From a virus, in IMG/VR virus record IMGVR_UViG_3300032278_000096, positions 1-27,009 of that record: a stretch of DNA of 27,009 nucleotides. One strand, 5' to 3'. Under the pieces are notes generated by a model. That model searched no databases, was not told the origin of the DNA, and was given only the letters and a program-made list of their open reading frames with translations. Position 1 is the stretch's first letter. Every line of letters starts with the position of its first letter. Positions 1 to 5,701 of this stretch are shown piece by piece. A program made the position numbers and the translations under genes.

Positions 1-116
1 TTGATACTTGGCTAGATACTTGGCTTGATACTTGGGTTGATACATAGTTTTATACATGGGTTGATACTTGGGTTGATACTGGAGTTGATACTTGGATTGA
101 TACCTGAATTGATACC
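1..116. repeat. 12-bp tandem repeats, array 1 (window edge)
   Basis: This is a run of almost ten 12-bp direct repeats, each close to TTGATACTTGGG, in perfect register from base 1; the last unit is truncated after TTGATACC. The units here are more diverged than those of the second array, with variants such as TAGATACTTGGC and TTGATACATAGT. The array touches the left window edge and may continue beyond it. In T7, short direct repeats flank the terminal redundancy next to the last late genes, and the position here is equivalent. A role in concatemer processing or packaging is inferred from position only. Confidence 0.9.
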
Positions 117-154
117 AGTTGATATAAATAGACTACAAAGATAAGTATGAATAG

Positions 155-346
155 TTAATACTTGAGTAGATACTTGAGTTGATACTTGAGTTGATACTTG
201 AGTTGATACTTGAGTTGATACTTGGGTTGATACTTGGGTTGATACTTGGGTTGATACATGGGTTGATACATGAGTTGATACTTGGGTTGATATATGAGTT
301 GATACTTGAGTTGATATATGAGTTGATACTTGAGTTGATACTTATA
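155..346. repeat. 12-bp tandem repeats, array 2
   Basis: Sixteen consecutive 12-bp units with consensus TTGATACTTGAG or TTGATACTTGGG lie head to tail without any indel. Base changes concentrate at unit positions 7-8 (CT to CA or TA) and 11 (A or G). The first two units begin TTAATA and TAGATA and the last ends in ATA. A 38-bp non-repeat stretch (117-154) separates it from array 1. Because 12 is a multiple of three, the array is open in all three minus-strand frames and one plus-strand frame, which creates spurious repeat ORFs. The array lies downstream of the whole late operon, and the most likely role is structural (terminal repeat or packaging region). Confidence 0.92.
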
Positions 347-375
347 GTAATAGCTATAGGTTAACCGCTCTCTCA

Positions 376-392
376 CTAATACGGGTACTTAA
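376..392 (-). promoter_or_regulatory. Candidate phage RNA polymerase promoter (phiOR-like position)
   Basis: Read on the minus strand this 17-mer is TTAAGTACCCGTATTAG. It matches the sequence at 8564-8580 at 15 of 17 positions. It lies downstream of the last gene and about 30 bp before the 12-bp repeat array, pointing into the array. That is where T7 carries phiOR. The core resembles the Syn5 cyanophage promoter as I recall it (ATTGGGCACCCGTAA), sharing the ACCCGTA block. The 8-bp palindrome ACTTAAGT overlaps its upstream edge. The promoter assignment is inference from repetition, position and orientation. Confidence 0.5.
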
Positions 393-662
393 GTATTATT
401 GTTTATTGTTATTAAAAAAAAAATAGACTCTATCTCTCATGCACATGAAATAAAACAGCGAGTACAAAATAAAATGACTTGCTCCAATAAATATATTTCC
501 TACTGCAACGGATATATTATCCCTTGCTGTGTATATAGTGTAGATTTTTTTTTGCATGACGAGTTTATTTTCTCGCCGTGTGGGTGAGCGCGCCCACGAA
601 CGGGGGATTTCTGCCCGTTTCTGTACGTTAATACCCTTTCATATTTTTTTATTAAATATTAG
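393..662. other. Non-coding region between last gene and terminal repeats
   Basis: No credible gene is present. On the minus strand, reading away from the last gene, there are two adjacent GC-rich inverted repeats: a 6-bp stem at 599-604/614-619 and a 5-bp stem GTGGG/CCCAC at 580-584/593-597. An A9 tract (T9 on the plus strand) follows near 544-552. A T10 tract (plus-strand A run 414-423) comes right after a short weak stem at 424-434. That last combination could be a poor intrinsic terminator, but the stem has only about four strong pairs. The GC-rich block contrasts with its AT-rich surroundings. Confidence 0.6.
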
Positions 663-1013
663 CTAAGATTGTCGTATTTTAGCCACAGATTGTAGGCGGG
701 TAGCTATATCTGCTGCCCTAGTAGGCATGATTTTTACCCAACTAGAGGATTTCATTAAAACTCCTGCTGTGTGGTACTGTGGGGGGTCTAAATTTAAGGC
801 TGAGACCACCAACTCAAGTTCGGTTGGGTGCTTTTCACTCAGCAAAAACACAAGTTCCACTATAATACCCACAGCTTTGGGGTGAATTGAGGGATTTGTT
901 AGTAGTTTTTCAGCTTTTTTGCACAGTTTAGGGAAGTCTTTTTTAGCTTTTTCGTCCCATGCGGTTATTCGTGCTTTGGTGATTTCTCTACGAATCCCAC
1001 TAAATTTAGTCAT
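663..1013 (-). CDS. Hypothetical protein, last gene of the late region
   Basis: This encodes a 116-residue, lysine-rich and mostly helical-looking protein that I do not recognise. No signal peptide or membrane segment is evident; a hydrophobic stretch around residues 48-58 (VGIIVELVFLL) looks like a buried helix. The start is supported by a strong AGGAG ribosome site 6 nt upstream, directly after the stop of the 41-codon gene at 1023. It is the last gene before the terminal repeat region, the position of T7 gene 19.5 and its relatives, but no sequence similarity is claimed. Translation is well supported; the function is unknown. Confidence 0.8.
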   Translation of the reverse strand: MTKFSGIRREITKARITAWDEKAKKDFPKLCKKAEKLLTNPSIHPKAVGIIVELVFLLSEKHPTELELVVSALNLDPPQYHTAGVLMKSSSWVKIMPTRAADIATRLQSVAKIRQS

Positions 1014-1022
1014 GGTTTCTCC

Positions 1023-1148
1023 TTAACAGTTAGAGAAGCAATATACAGGTTTATATTCGGGGGACGTATAAACTACCCATAAGAAATAGATAGATATACA
1101 CGCTATGCATATTCCGATTATCAGTTCTCGTTTGTTGTAGTTCTTCAT
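1023..1148 (-). CDS. Small membrane protein, 41 aa
   Basis: The ORF starts with MKNYNKRELIIGICIACISI and contains one hydrophobic segment (about residues 9-26), preceded by basic residues and followed by a polar tail with two cysteines near the end. It could be a single-pass membrane or exported peptide. Its ATG overlaps the stop codon of the upstream 47-codon gene as ATGA, a normal sign of translational coupling. Its own stop is followed at once by the ribosome site of the next gene. The overlaps and placement support it as a real gene; its role is unknown. A contribution to lysis is possible because it follows the lysozyme, but that is inference. Confidence 0.6.
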   Translation of the reverse strand: MKNYNKRELIIGICIACISIYFLWVVYTSPEYKPVYCFSNC

Positions 1149-1288
1149 CTAGTTTTTCCACAGCATTTTTTTGGACGCCTTTTCCACCTTTTACCCCATG
1201 CCCAATTACTTATGATTACAGCGTACTTTTCAACAGTTTGTAAAAAGTAGTAGTAGGTGTTTCTCATAATATTATTAAGATGGGTCAT
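1145..1288 (-). CDS. Small basic protein, 47 aa
   Basis: The ORF begins MTHLNNIMRNTYYYFLQTVE and ends in a strongly basic tail rich in Lys, Arg and Trp with a CC pair. The start lies 1 nt after the lysozyme stop (TAATATG) and the stop overlaps the next start (ATGA), so the frame fills the gap between two well-supported genes exactly. A moderately hydrophobic central stretch (YAVIISNWAW) followed by basic residues fits a peripheral or single-pass membrane peptide. No family is recognised. A second in-frame ATG at codon 8 is a possible start. Confidence 0.55.
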   Translation of the reverse strand: MTHLNNIMRNTYYYFLQTVEKYAVIISNWAWGKRWKRRPKKCCGKTR

Positions 1289-1289
1289 A

Positions 1290-1862
1290 TTAGTGTACCT
1301 TATTTTGTACGCTTTTCATTAAGTCGCTCAATGTGGTTGCACGAGTGTTGGTTTGTCTTGCCCACTTACTATCTAACATTTCGTCTCCTGCTTTTTCATA
1401 CTCTCCGTTTTTTACAAACTCTAATGTCTTTTTAAATTTTGATGTTCCATCTACTCCCATTTGATACGCCATTTCGACTAATATACCAAATGCGATAGGG
1501 TGCGTCTTACTTTCGTCTACTAATTTTCTCGTGCCTGTTAATGCGATATTAAAATCTTTTTCAAACACATCTTCCCAATATGCTTTAGTATAATTGAATT
1601 GCTCCCCAGTAATATTTGGATTGTGTTCGCCTTCGTTTATTTTGTGTCCATAGCCGCCTGTTTTAAACGGTTCGTATATCGGTTCACCTTTATCAGTGTC
1701 ATAATCAAGATTATAAGGAAGCTTTCTATATCCTTCGTGTTTTTTAATACGGTCTTTAGTACGTTGATGTCCTTCTTCTGTACTGGCAAAAGGGTATTGT
1801 GTAATAACAATATCTGCAGTGCTCACATATTCTGTGTCTTCACCCATAATCGTTTTGACCAT
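1290..1862 (-). CDS. GH24 (T4-type) lysozyme, endolysin
   Basis: This is a muramidase of glycoside hydrolase family 24, which cuts the glycan strands of peptidoglycan during lysis. The family signature is visible: the catalytic Glu in KKHEGYR (E43), aspartates at 53-57 in the place of the catalytic Asp, and the Thr of KTGGYGH (T68). The C-terminal half carries the typical W-x-R-(x)-TRA pattern (SKWARQTNTRATTL). At 190 residues it is slightly longer than T4 lysozyme (164), with about 25 extra N-terminal residues. No signal peptide is visible, so a holin would be needed for release. A GGAAGG ribosome site lies 8 nt before the start. T7 instead uses an early amidase (gp3.5), so the late position behind the terminase is a difference from T7. 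Confidence 0.9.
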   Translation of the reverse strand: MVKTIMGEDTEYVSTADIVITQYPFASTEEGHQRTKDRIKKHEGYRKLPYNLDYDTDKGEPIYEPFKTGGYGHKINEGEHNPNITGEQFNYTKAYWEDVFEKDFNIALTGTRKLVDESKTHPIAFGILVEMAYQMGVDGTSKFKKTLEFVKNGEYEKAGDEMLDSKWARQTNTRATTLSDLMKSVQNKVH

Positions 1863-1874
1863 TTGTGCGCCTTC

Positions 1875-1952
1875 CTATTTAACTAGCCATGCCATTAAGG
1901 CTATGACTATTAGTATTATTATTAAAATTGTATTAAGTATAAATCCTTGCAT
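1875..1952 (-). CDS. Tiny transmembrane peptide, 25 aa
   Basis: This short ORF (MQGFILNTILIIILIVIALM, then AWLVK) is nearly all one hydrophobic helix with a C-terminal lysine. It fills the gap between terminase and lysozyme: its ATG lies 1 nt after the terminase stop, and its TAG is followed by the lysozyme ribosome site. No clear Shine-Dalgarno sequence precedes it, so it would depend on coupling to the terminase stop. The AT-rich sequence could yield such an ORF by chance, but the exact fit favours a real gene. The role is unknown; holin-like or lysis-regulator peptides have this form. Confidence 0.45.
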   Translation of the reverse strand: MQGFILNTILIIILIVIALMAWLVK

Positions 1953-1953
1953 A

Positions 1954-3606
1954 TTAATCGTTTATCCAACTGTCTCCCTCTAACGGGCGACCTATGGCGT
2001 TCTCCATAAAATTATCTAAGTCGTGTTGCAGTAAATCTTCTTTATGTTGATTGTACGCTAGGGTTTGGTCTCTGTCCATGCGTTCAACCCAGTAATTTGA
2101 ACAAATAGAAAGAGCGTCTATTTGGTCATCATGCCGTAACGCACCTTTGTCTCGTGTAATCCTAGTCATTTGTTTGAATAATTGGTGCTGTGGACTAAGA
2201 GTAAAATCTTCTTTAACGATACTTTCATCTACAACAAGACGGTGTGTATTCATTATAGGTTCTAAGGTATCAATAATACGCTTCTCTTTTTGGATATTAT
2301 GGCGGACTTCTTCAATGTCGCATGGGTGTATCTTTGCCATAACAGGTTTTAACAAGGCAGTTGCCATGCCATCACCGAAGTTTGATTCAATGACTACGTT
2401 ATTTACCTTCTGTTGTTTAGCAATGTCCGCTAATTGTGTTAAGGTTTTATCCGAGTATCCCCCATCAAGAGCACCAACTGCAGTTAGATATAAAATACCG
2501 TGAAGCATTTTAAGCACAGCATAAGCTGTTTTATCTTCTCCACGTCCTGCAGGGTCAATAGACATTGCCACGCCTTCAAATTTGGTAAATTCATCTGACA
2601 TGTATAGCGGGGAAGTGTAATAATCACCTTTTAATCCTACATTGGGTATTTCAGGGTCGAGTGCTTTAATTTGGTCTTGTCCCGAAGCCCATTGAATTTT
2701 CGCAGGAGCTTCGTCCCATGTGCTGCACCCTGATACTATAATTAAATCATTTAATCTGAGTGGGTATCTATTGGTATCTGACATGGTGGTGTCCAACATA
2801 AATTGCAAGTTGAACCCTGAACGCCCATAAGAGGATAGCCGCTCTAATAAGTCAATCTCATCAAATCTATCGGGGTCGGTTGGTTTATTCTCTTTATCTT
2901 TTGCTTTTACTTTAGCAATGAGTGAAGATAATTTGTCTCCATATCCAATACGTTGTTCACTTGTTGGGTAAAGTGCTGTCCATATTGTGGTGTGGAAACC
3001 CCTTTCATCTAAAGAGTTGTAAAGGGACATTTCAGTTTGTGGCGTTCCTAGAAAGATAATACGACCGACTTCAGGTTTAATAATAGCGTCAAATTCTTTT
3101 ACAGTTTCACTTAGGCGGTCTCGCATAAGTTGTGTTTGGGAGTTGTTCGCAGATTCTACGTCATCAGCAATAATTAAATCAGCACGGCTACCCGTTAATT
3201 GTCCCGTAATACCCATTGATTTTACAGAGGGAGAGTGGGACGCTTTTGCAGGAGCAACATCAAAACTTATTTTACTATGACGTTGGTTGTCTTTCGGTTG
3301 TAAATGCTGTAATAACGGCATTTCAGAAATAAGACGCTGTGTAAATGTGCTAAAGTCATCAGCACGGCTTTTACTAGCGGACACCACTAAGATATTTCGA
3401 TTAGGATTTAATAATAACTGGTGGCACACATAAGCAGAAGTAATCCAAGATTTTCCTACACCTCGAAAGGCTTGTATAACTAATCTTCGGTGTTTAGTTT
3501 GGAGATAATCGGCTATGTCATATTGGATTGGTGTCGGTTTTGGTAAGCCTAAATGTCTCCAACATAAATATAAGAAATTCTTAAAATCAATTAATCGTTT
3601 GTCCAT
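1954..3606 (-). CDS. terL: Terminase large subunit (DNA packaging ATPase/nuclease)
   Basis: This is the packaging motor, T7 gp19-like: it binds the portal, hydrolyses ATP to pump DNA into the prohead and cuts concatemers. The 550 residues carry Walker A AFRGVGKSW (46-54), Walker B LIIADDVE (144-151) and an RNase H-fold nuclease with D351 in SIDPAGRG, E407 in VVIESNFGDG and the HDDQIDAL motif (492-499). The length is close to T7 gp19 (586). The start overlaps the stop of the HNH gene by 1 nt (TAATG). The gene sits near the right genome end, as in T7, close to the repeat region where the enzyme should cut. Confidence 0.97.
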   Translation of the reverse strand: MDKRLIDFKNFLYLCWRHLGLPKPTPIQYDIADYLQTKHRRLVIQAFRGVGKSWITSAYVCHQLLLNPNRNILVVSASKSRADDFSTFTQRLISEMPLLQHLQPKDNQRHSKISFDVAPAKASHSPSVKSMGITGQLTGSRADLIIADDVESANNSQTQLMRDRLSETVKEFDAIIKPEVGRIIFLGTPQTEMSLYNSLDERGFHTTIWTALYPTSEQRIGYGDKLSSLIAKVKAKDKENKPTDPDRFDEIDLLERLSSYGRSGFNLQFMLDTTMSDTNRYPLRLNDLIIVSGCSTWDEAPAKIQWASGQDQIKALDPEIPNVGLKGDYYTSPLYMSDEFTKFEGVAMSIDPAGRGEDKTAYAVLKMLHGILYLTAVGALDGGYSDKTLTQLADIAKQQKVNNVVIESNFGDGMATALLKPVMAKIHPCDIEEVRHNIQKEKRIIDTLEPIMNTHRLVVDESIVKEDFTLSPQHQLFKQMTRITRDKGALRHDDQIDALSICSNYWVERMDRDQTLAYNQHKEDLLQHDLDNFMENAIGRPLEGDSWIND

Positions 3607-3833
3607 TAATGTTTGGCACGGTTATATCTTCGTAAAGTAACATGGAGATTTCGAGAACTGTTGTTACGAGGGTTTCCGTCTACATGGTGTACGTCTCGAT
3701 TATCACCTTTCGACACTCGTCCCGAACGTAATAGCTGTCGCCTTACTTTATTGCGGCTTGCTCTATCTTTTTTCGATTTCGTTGACGATTGGAATAAAAG
3801 ATATTCCCGTCTATAGTTTCGTTTTTTAACCAT
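3606..3833 (-). CDS. Small HNH-type endonuclease-like protein
   Basis: This 75-residue, very basic protein has an HNH-like core: DVHHVDGNPRNN around residues 47-58, then NLHVTLRRYNRAKH at the C-terminus. The His-His-x-Asp-Gly-Asn pattern and the final asparagine match the small HNH proteins common next to terminase genes in cyanophages and other marine phages. HNH proteins beside terminases are needed for packaging cleavage in some phages, which is a reasonable but unproven role here. It overlaps the preceding gene by 8 nt and the terminase start by 1 nt, so the three genes are probably co-translated. The cysteines of zinc-binding HNH types are absent. Confidence 0.78.
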   Translation of the reverse strand: MVKKRNYRREYLLFQSSTKSKKDRASRNKVRRQLLRSGRVSKGDNRDVHHVDGNPRNNSSRNLHVTLRRYNRAKH

Positions 3834-4071
3834 TTTCTTCCTCTATATTAAAAGGTAATGTTTCTAAGATTTCATGTGCTTTTTCCACTATGTTTTCTGA
3901 ACTATAGGTTTTACACACCTCTAAACACACTTTCATTTCTGAAGCAGTGAGTTTTCCACCTGATTTTAGTTTTTTATAAGCGTGGGACACCAATAAAACT
4001 GGTAATTCTTCAAGAATTTTTTCAATAGAAGTTTCTTTAGGGACGTTCTCTTTTTGAGTTTTTTCCTTCAT
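3826..4071 (-). CDS. Putative terminase small subunit (DNA maturase A)
   Basis: This 81-residue, charged and largely helical protein has a central SGGKLTASEMKVCLEVCKTY segment, similar in style to small terminases of T7-like marine phages, where a helical domain precedes the motif that presents DNA to the large subunit. T7 gp18 is 89 residues and lies just upstream of gp19; here only the HNH gene intervenes. The assignment rests on size, position and a weak pattern match, so it is tentative. The stop region overlaps the HNH start by 8 nt. The upstream 33-codon gene ends directly before its ATG. Confidence 0.5.
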   Translation of the reverse strand: MKEKTQKENVPKETSIEKILEELPVLLVSHAYKKLKSGGKLTASEMKVCLEVCKTYSSENIVEKAHEILETLPFNIEEENG

Positions 4072-4173
4072 TTAATACTTAGATTTTATTAACCATATTA
4101 TAGCAGCAATCACACAGCCCATAACAATGATTTGTAATAAACGGTAATCCATACCTGTATCTAATGGAGACAT
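4072..4173 (-). CDS. Small membrane protein, 33 aa
   Basis: The ORF starts MSPLDTGMDYRLLQIIVMGC and continues with a hydrophobic stretch to IIWLIKSKY, giving one transmembrane helix (about residues 13-29) with a basic C-terminus. It ends exactly 1 nt before the ATG of the next gene and begins 4 nt after the stop of the 45-codon gene, so it fills the gap. It has no recognisable family. Its setting between holin-like and packaging genes suggests a lysis accessory role, which is inference. Confidence 0.5.
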   Translation of the reverse strand: MSPLDTGMDYRLLQIIVMGCVIAAIIWLIKSKY

Positions 4174-4177
4174 TTAA

Positions 4178-4315
4178 TTAGCCTGCAAGACCTAAAACCC
4201 ATACAATAATACAGAGAGCAATAAACCAGAATAGCACTTTCTTATCAGGTACTATTGTGTTTGTCCAAAATGAGACAATCTTTTGTTTACACTCAACACA
4301 AAGCCATTTCAACAT
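4178..4315 (-). CDS. Small membrane protein with CxxC, 45 aa
   Basis: The ORF starts MLKWLCVECKQKIVSFWTNT and ends in a hydrophobic segment (about residues 27-45). The N-terminus has a C-V-E-C pair, and the C-terminal half is a single transmembrane helix. Its ATG overlaps the stop of the 36-codon gene by 1 nt as TAATG, the same arrangement used several times by confirmed genes in this window, which supports it as real. The function is unknown. The paired cysteines could bind metal or form a disulfide, but that is speculation. Confidence 0.55.
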   Translation of the reverse strand: MLKWLCVECKQKIVSFWTNTIVPDKKVLFWFIALCIIVWVLGLAG

Positions 4316-4425
4316 TACTTTTTTCCTTTCTTAATTTTGTTACCATACTTTTTTGACCATTGTTTAGCAACTTTTGGTTTAGTTTTATACATAGATTTAC
4401 GTTGTTTCACAGATTTAAAAGGCAT
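4315..4425 (-). CDS. Small basic phage protein (MPFKS-type), 36 aa
   Basis: The ORF begins MPFKSVKQRKSMYKTKPKVA and is about one third lysine, with a KQWSKKYG segment behind it. This matches a small conserved phage protein type (MPFKSxxQRxxMxxxxPxxAxxW) found in many phage and prophage genomes near lysis or packaging genes; its function is unknown. An AGGA ribosome site lies 6 nt before the ATG. The stop overlaps the start of the 45-codon gene (TAATG). The conserved pattern makes this the best supported of the very small genes here. Confidence 0.75.
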   Translation of the reverse strand: MPFKSVKQRKSMYKTKPKVAKQWSKKYGNKIKKGKK

Positions 4426-4433
4426 GAGGATTC

Positions 4434-4817
4434 CTATTTCTTTCCGTTTAATAAATTCATTGCGGGTTTCAACCCATAAATACTACCGAAGATTCCTACC
4501 AAAAGCCATTGGTATATCATAGGTAATTCTGAAAAGTAATGAAAATAAATATCTAACTTTTCTTTTGTAGTCTCATCACCAAAGAATACAGCATAAGCCA
4601 AAATAATGAGAGGTAAGGAAATTATAATAAGGACAAATTCGTCCTTCCAACTCGTATCTTGTTGATTTCCAACAACTTTTTTATATTCAAGTTCGCCAGT
4701 AGCCATACGTTCAGCATGGCGTCTTCCCGCAATAGCTTCAAATTGTTTAGTTTCTTGGTGAGTTTTGAAAACCTTAAAAGCTGTTTTAATTCCAAAACCT
4801 AATAAATTAAACCACAT
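4434..4817 (-). CDS. Putative holin (two- to three-segment membrane protein)
   Basis: This 127-residue protein has an amphipathic N-terminal region, then SWKDEFVLIIISLPLIILAY (about residues 56-75) as a first clear membrane segment and YQWLLVGIFGSIYGLKPAMN (about 102-121) as a second. The W-K-D-E-F entry motif and the spacing resemble the phage and gene-transfer-agent three-TM holin-like family. A holin would open the inner membrane to release the lysozyme encoded at 1290. Its position after the tail fibre block and before packaging matches T7 holin gene 17.5. The start overlaps the preceding gene by 11 nt. Confidence 0.65.
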   Translation of the reverse strand: MWFNLLGFGIKTAFKVFKTHQETKQFEAIAGRRHAERMATGELEYKKVVGNQQDTSWKDEFVLIIISLPLIILAYAVFFGDETTKEKLDIYFHYFSELPMIYQWLLVGIFGSIYGLKPAMNLLNGKK

Positions 4818-5121
4818 AGTTTGCGTCCCACTCTTTCTTTAGTTTTTTTGGATACAATGGTATAGGCGGAAGGGGTATCGTTTTAATTGTCGGTTCTTTT
4901 TTTAATGTCTCGTTCTTTTTCTTTAATACTGTTTCGCATTTAAAAGCCATAGTAACCTTGCGTTTTACAAATTCTTTATCTAATTTTAGTATGGACGCTT
5001 TTACATATTCCATACACTCTGCGGTATTCGGGAATAGATGAGGAATATCGGCATTAAAACATAAATTCTGTTGTAGTGAACCCATGCCCAAAAAACAAAT
5101 AAGGGCGGTTATTTTAAACAT
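4807..5121 (-). CDS. Putative exported protein of the lysis cluster
   Basis: This 104-residue protein begins with a signal-like hydrophobic stretch (MFKITALICFLGMGSLQQ) and then has cysteines at about 21, 36 and 62 and a basic, proline-rich tail (IPLPPIPLYPKK, about 82-93). The likely destination is the periplasm. Cys9 lies at a place where a lipobox could be, but the residue before it is Ile, so a lipoprotein is doubtful. A spanin-related role is imaginable from its place between two membrane proteins, but no spanin family similarity is seen. An AGGA ribosome site lies just before the ATG. Confidence 0.7.
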   Translation of the reverse strand: MFKITALICFLGMGSLQQNLCFNADIPHLFPNTAECMEYVKASILKLDKEFVKRKVTMAFKCETVLKKKNETLKKEPTIKTIPLPPIPLYPKKLKKEWDANYVV

Positions 5122-5124
5122 ATA

Positions 5125-5328
5125 TTATCCTATTAATAGTTGACGGACGACAACACATAGTTGCCCAAATAAAACAAAACCTATCGCACCTAAGATTCGG
5201 TAGATAGATGAAACTGATTCTTGTATGTGTTTTAGATGATTAAATTCTATTGTATGTATTGATTGTCGGATTAACTTTATATCTCCCTTCATGCGTTCCA
5301 ATTCTAGTTCATGTTTATGAGTTGCCAT
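5125..5328 (-). CDS. Membrane-anchored coiled-coil protein (XhlA/holin-like)
   Basis: This 67-residue protein has a charged helical N-terminal part (about residues 1-40, with HELELERMKGDIKLIRQSI) followed by one hydrophobic helix (about 43-63, ILGAIGFVLFGQLCVVVRQL). That layout, a soluble coiled coil tethered by a C-terminal membrane segment, is typical of hemolysin XhlA-like proteins found in phage lysis cassettes, where they work with a holin. A clear AGGAG ribosome site lies 6 nt before the ATG. It is followed after 3 nt by the exported-protein gene. The family assignment is by architecture only. Confidence 0.6.
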   Translation of the reverse strand: MATHKHELELERMKGDIKLIRQSIHTIEFNHLKHIQESVSSIYRILGAIGFVLFGQLCVVVRQLLIG

Positions 5329-5336
5329 TGGTACTC

Positions 5337-5684
5337 CTATTCGTCAGGCTTATTAGGAAAGATTACAATATCAGGAGTAGCAAAATCCTGTGGGACGTCT
5401 CTAAGTTCTTGTCTATAGACACGCATAGGTTCTGATAATGATGAGTCAGATAAGGCACAGAAATCAGTTTCTTTTAATAACTGGTCTCGTCTTCCTCGTA
5501 TAAAGTCCCAACTTTGTTCAAAAGGTTCAATTTCATTTCCTTTCTCAACCCATGCTTCAATAGCTTGTCGGTCTTTGTTGCCCATAGAATCAGGAACAGT
5601 TAGTTCTTCACCGTCCATTGTTTCAACTTTAAAAGTTGGCATATTTGTACCTGTTTGATGGTATCTAACCTTTTTTATTTCCAT
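5337..5684 (-). CDS. Tail fibre assembly chaperone-like protein
   Basis: This 115-residue protein follows the tail fibre gene and has the conserved ending of phage tail assembly chaperone-type proteins: W-D-F-I-R-x-x-R-D-x-L-L-K-E-T-D (about 59-74), then YRQELRDVP (90-98), and a C-terminal P-(x)-I-V-I-F-P-N-K-P. In relatives the pattern W..iR..Rd.lL..tDw ... YRq.LRd.p ... wP.kP is nearly invariant. Such proteins are usually encoded directly behind tail fibre genes and help them fold or trimerise. T7 does not need one, so this is an addition to the T7 plan. Codon 15 (MPTFKV) is an alternative start. Confidence 0.8.
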   Translation of the reverse strand: MEIKKVRYHQTGTNMPTFKVETMDGEELTVPDSMGNKDRQAIEAWVEKGNEIEPFEQSWDFIRGRRDQLLKETDFCALSDSSLSEPMRVYRQELRDVPQDFATPDIVIFPNKPDE

Positions 5685-5701
5685 TTTTAATTAAATCCTT
5701 T

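Noticed and set aside
1-346. CRISPR array
   Set aside because: Repeats are 12 bp and contiguous, without spacers; there are no cas genes.
155-376. Minus-strand ORF of Tyr-Gln-Leu-Lys repeats and its plus-strand counterpart (179-364)
   Set aside because: Both frames are open only because the 12-bp tandem repeat is a multiple of three without a stop. The minus ORF needs a GTG start and no ribosome site is seen. Left as non-coding repeat, though a repeat peptide behind the promoter-like motif cannot be fully excluded.
414-434. Intrinsic terminator at the end of the late operon
   Set aside because: There is a T10 tract on the minus strand, but the preceding stem has only about four solid pairs plus G-T pairs, so it was only mentioned within the non-coding region.
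399-587. Plus-strand ORF of 62 codons
   Set aside because: It is the only candidate on the opposite strand in this gap, has no ribosome site, covers A/T homopolymers and inverted repeats, and has no protein-like pattern.
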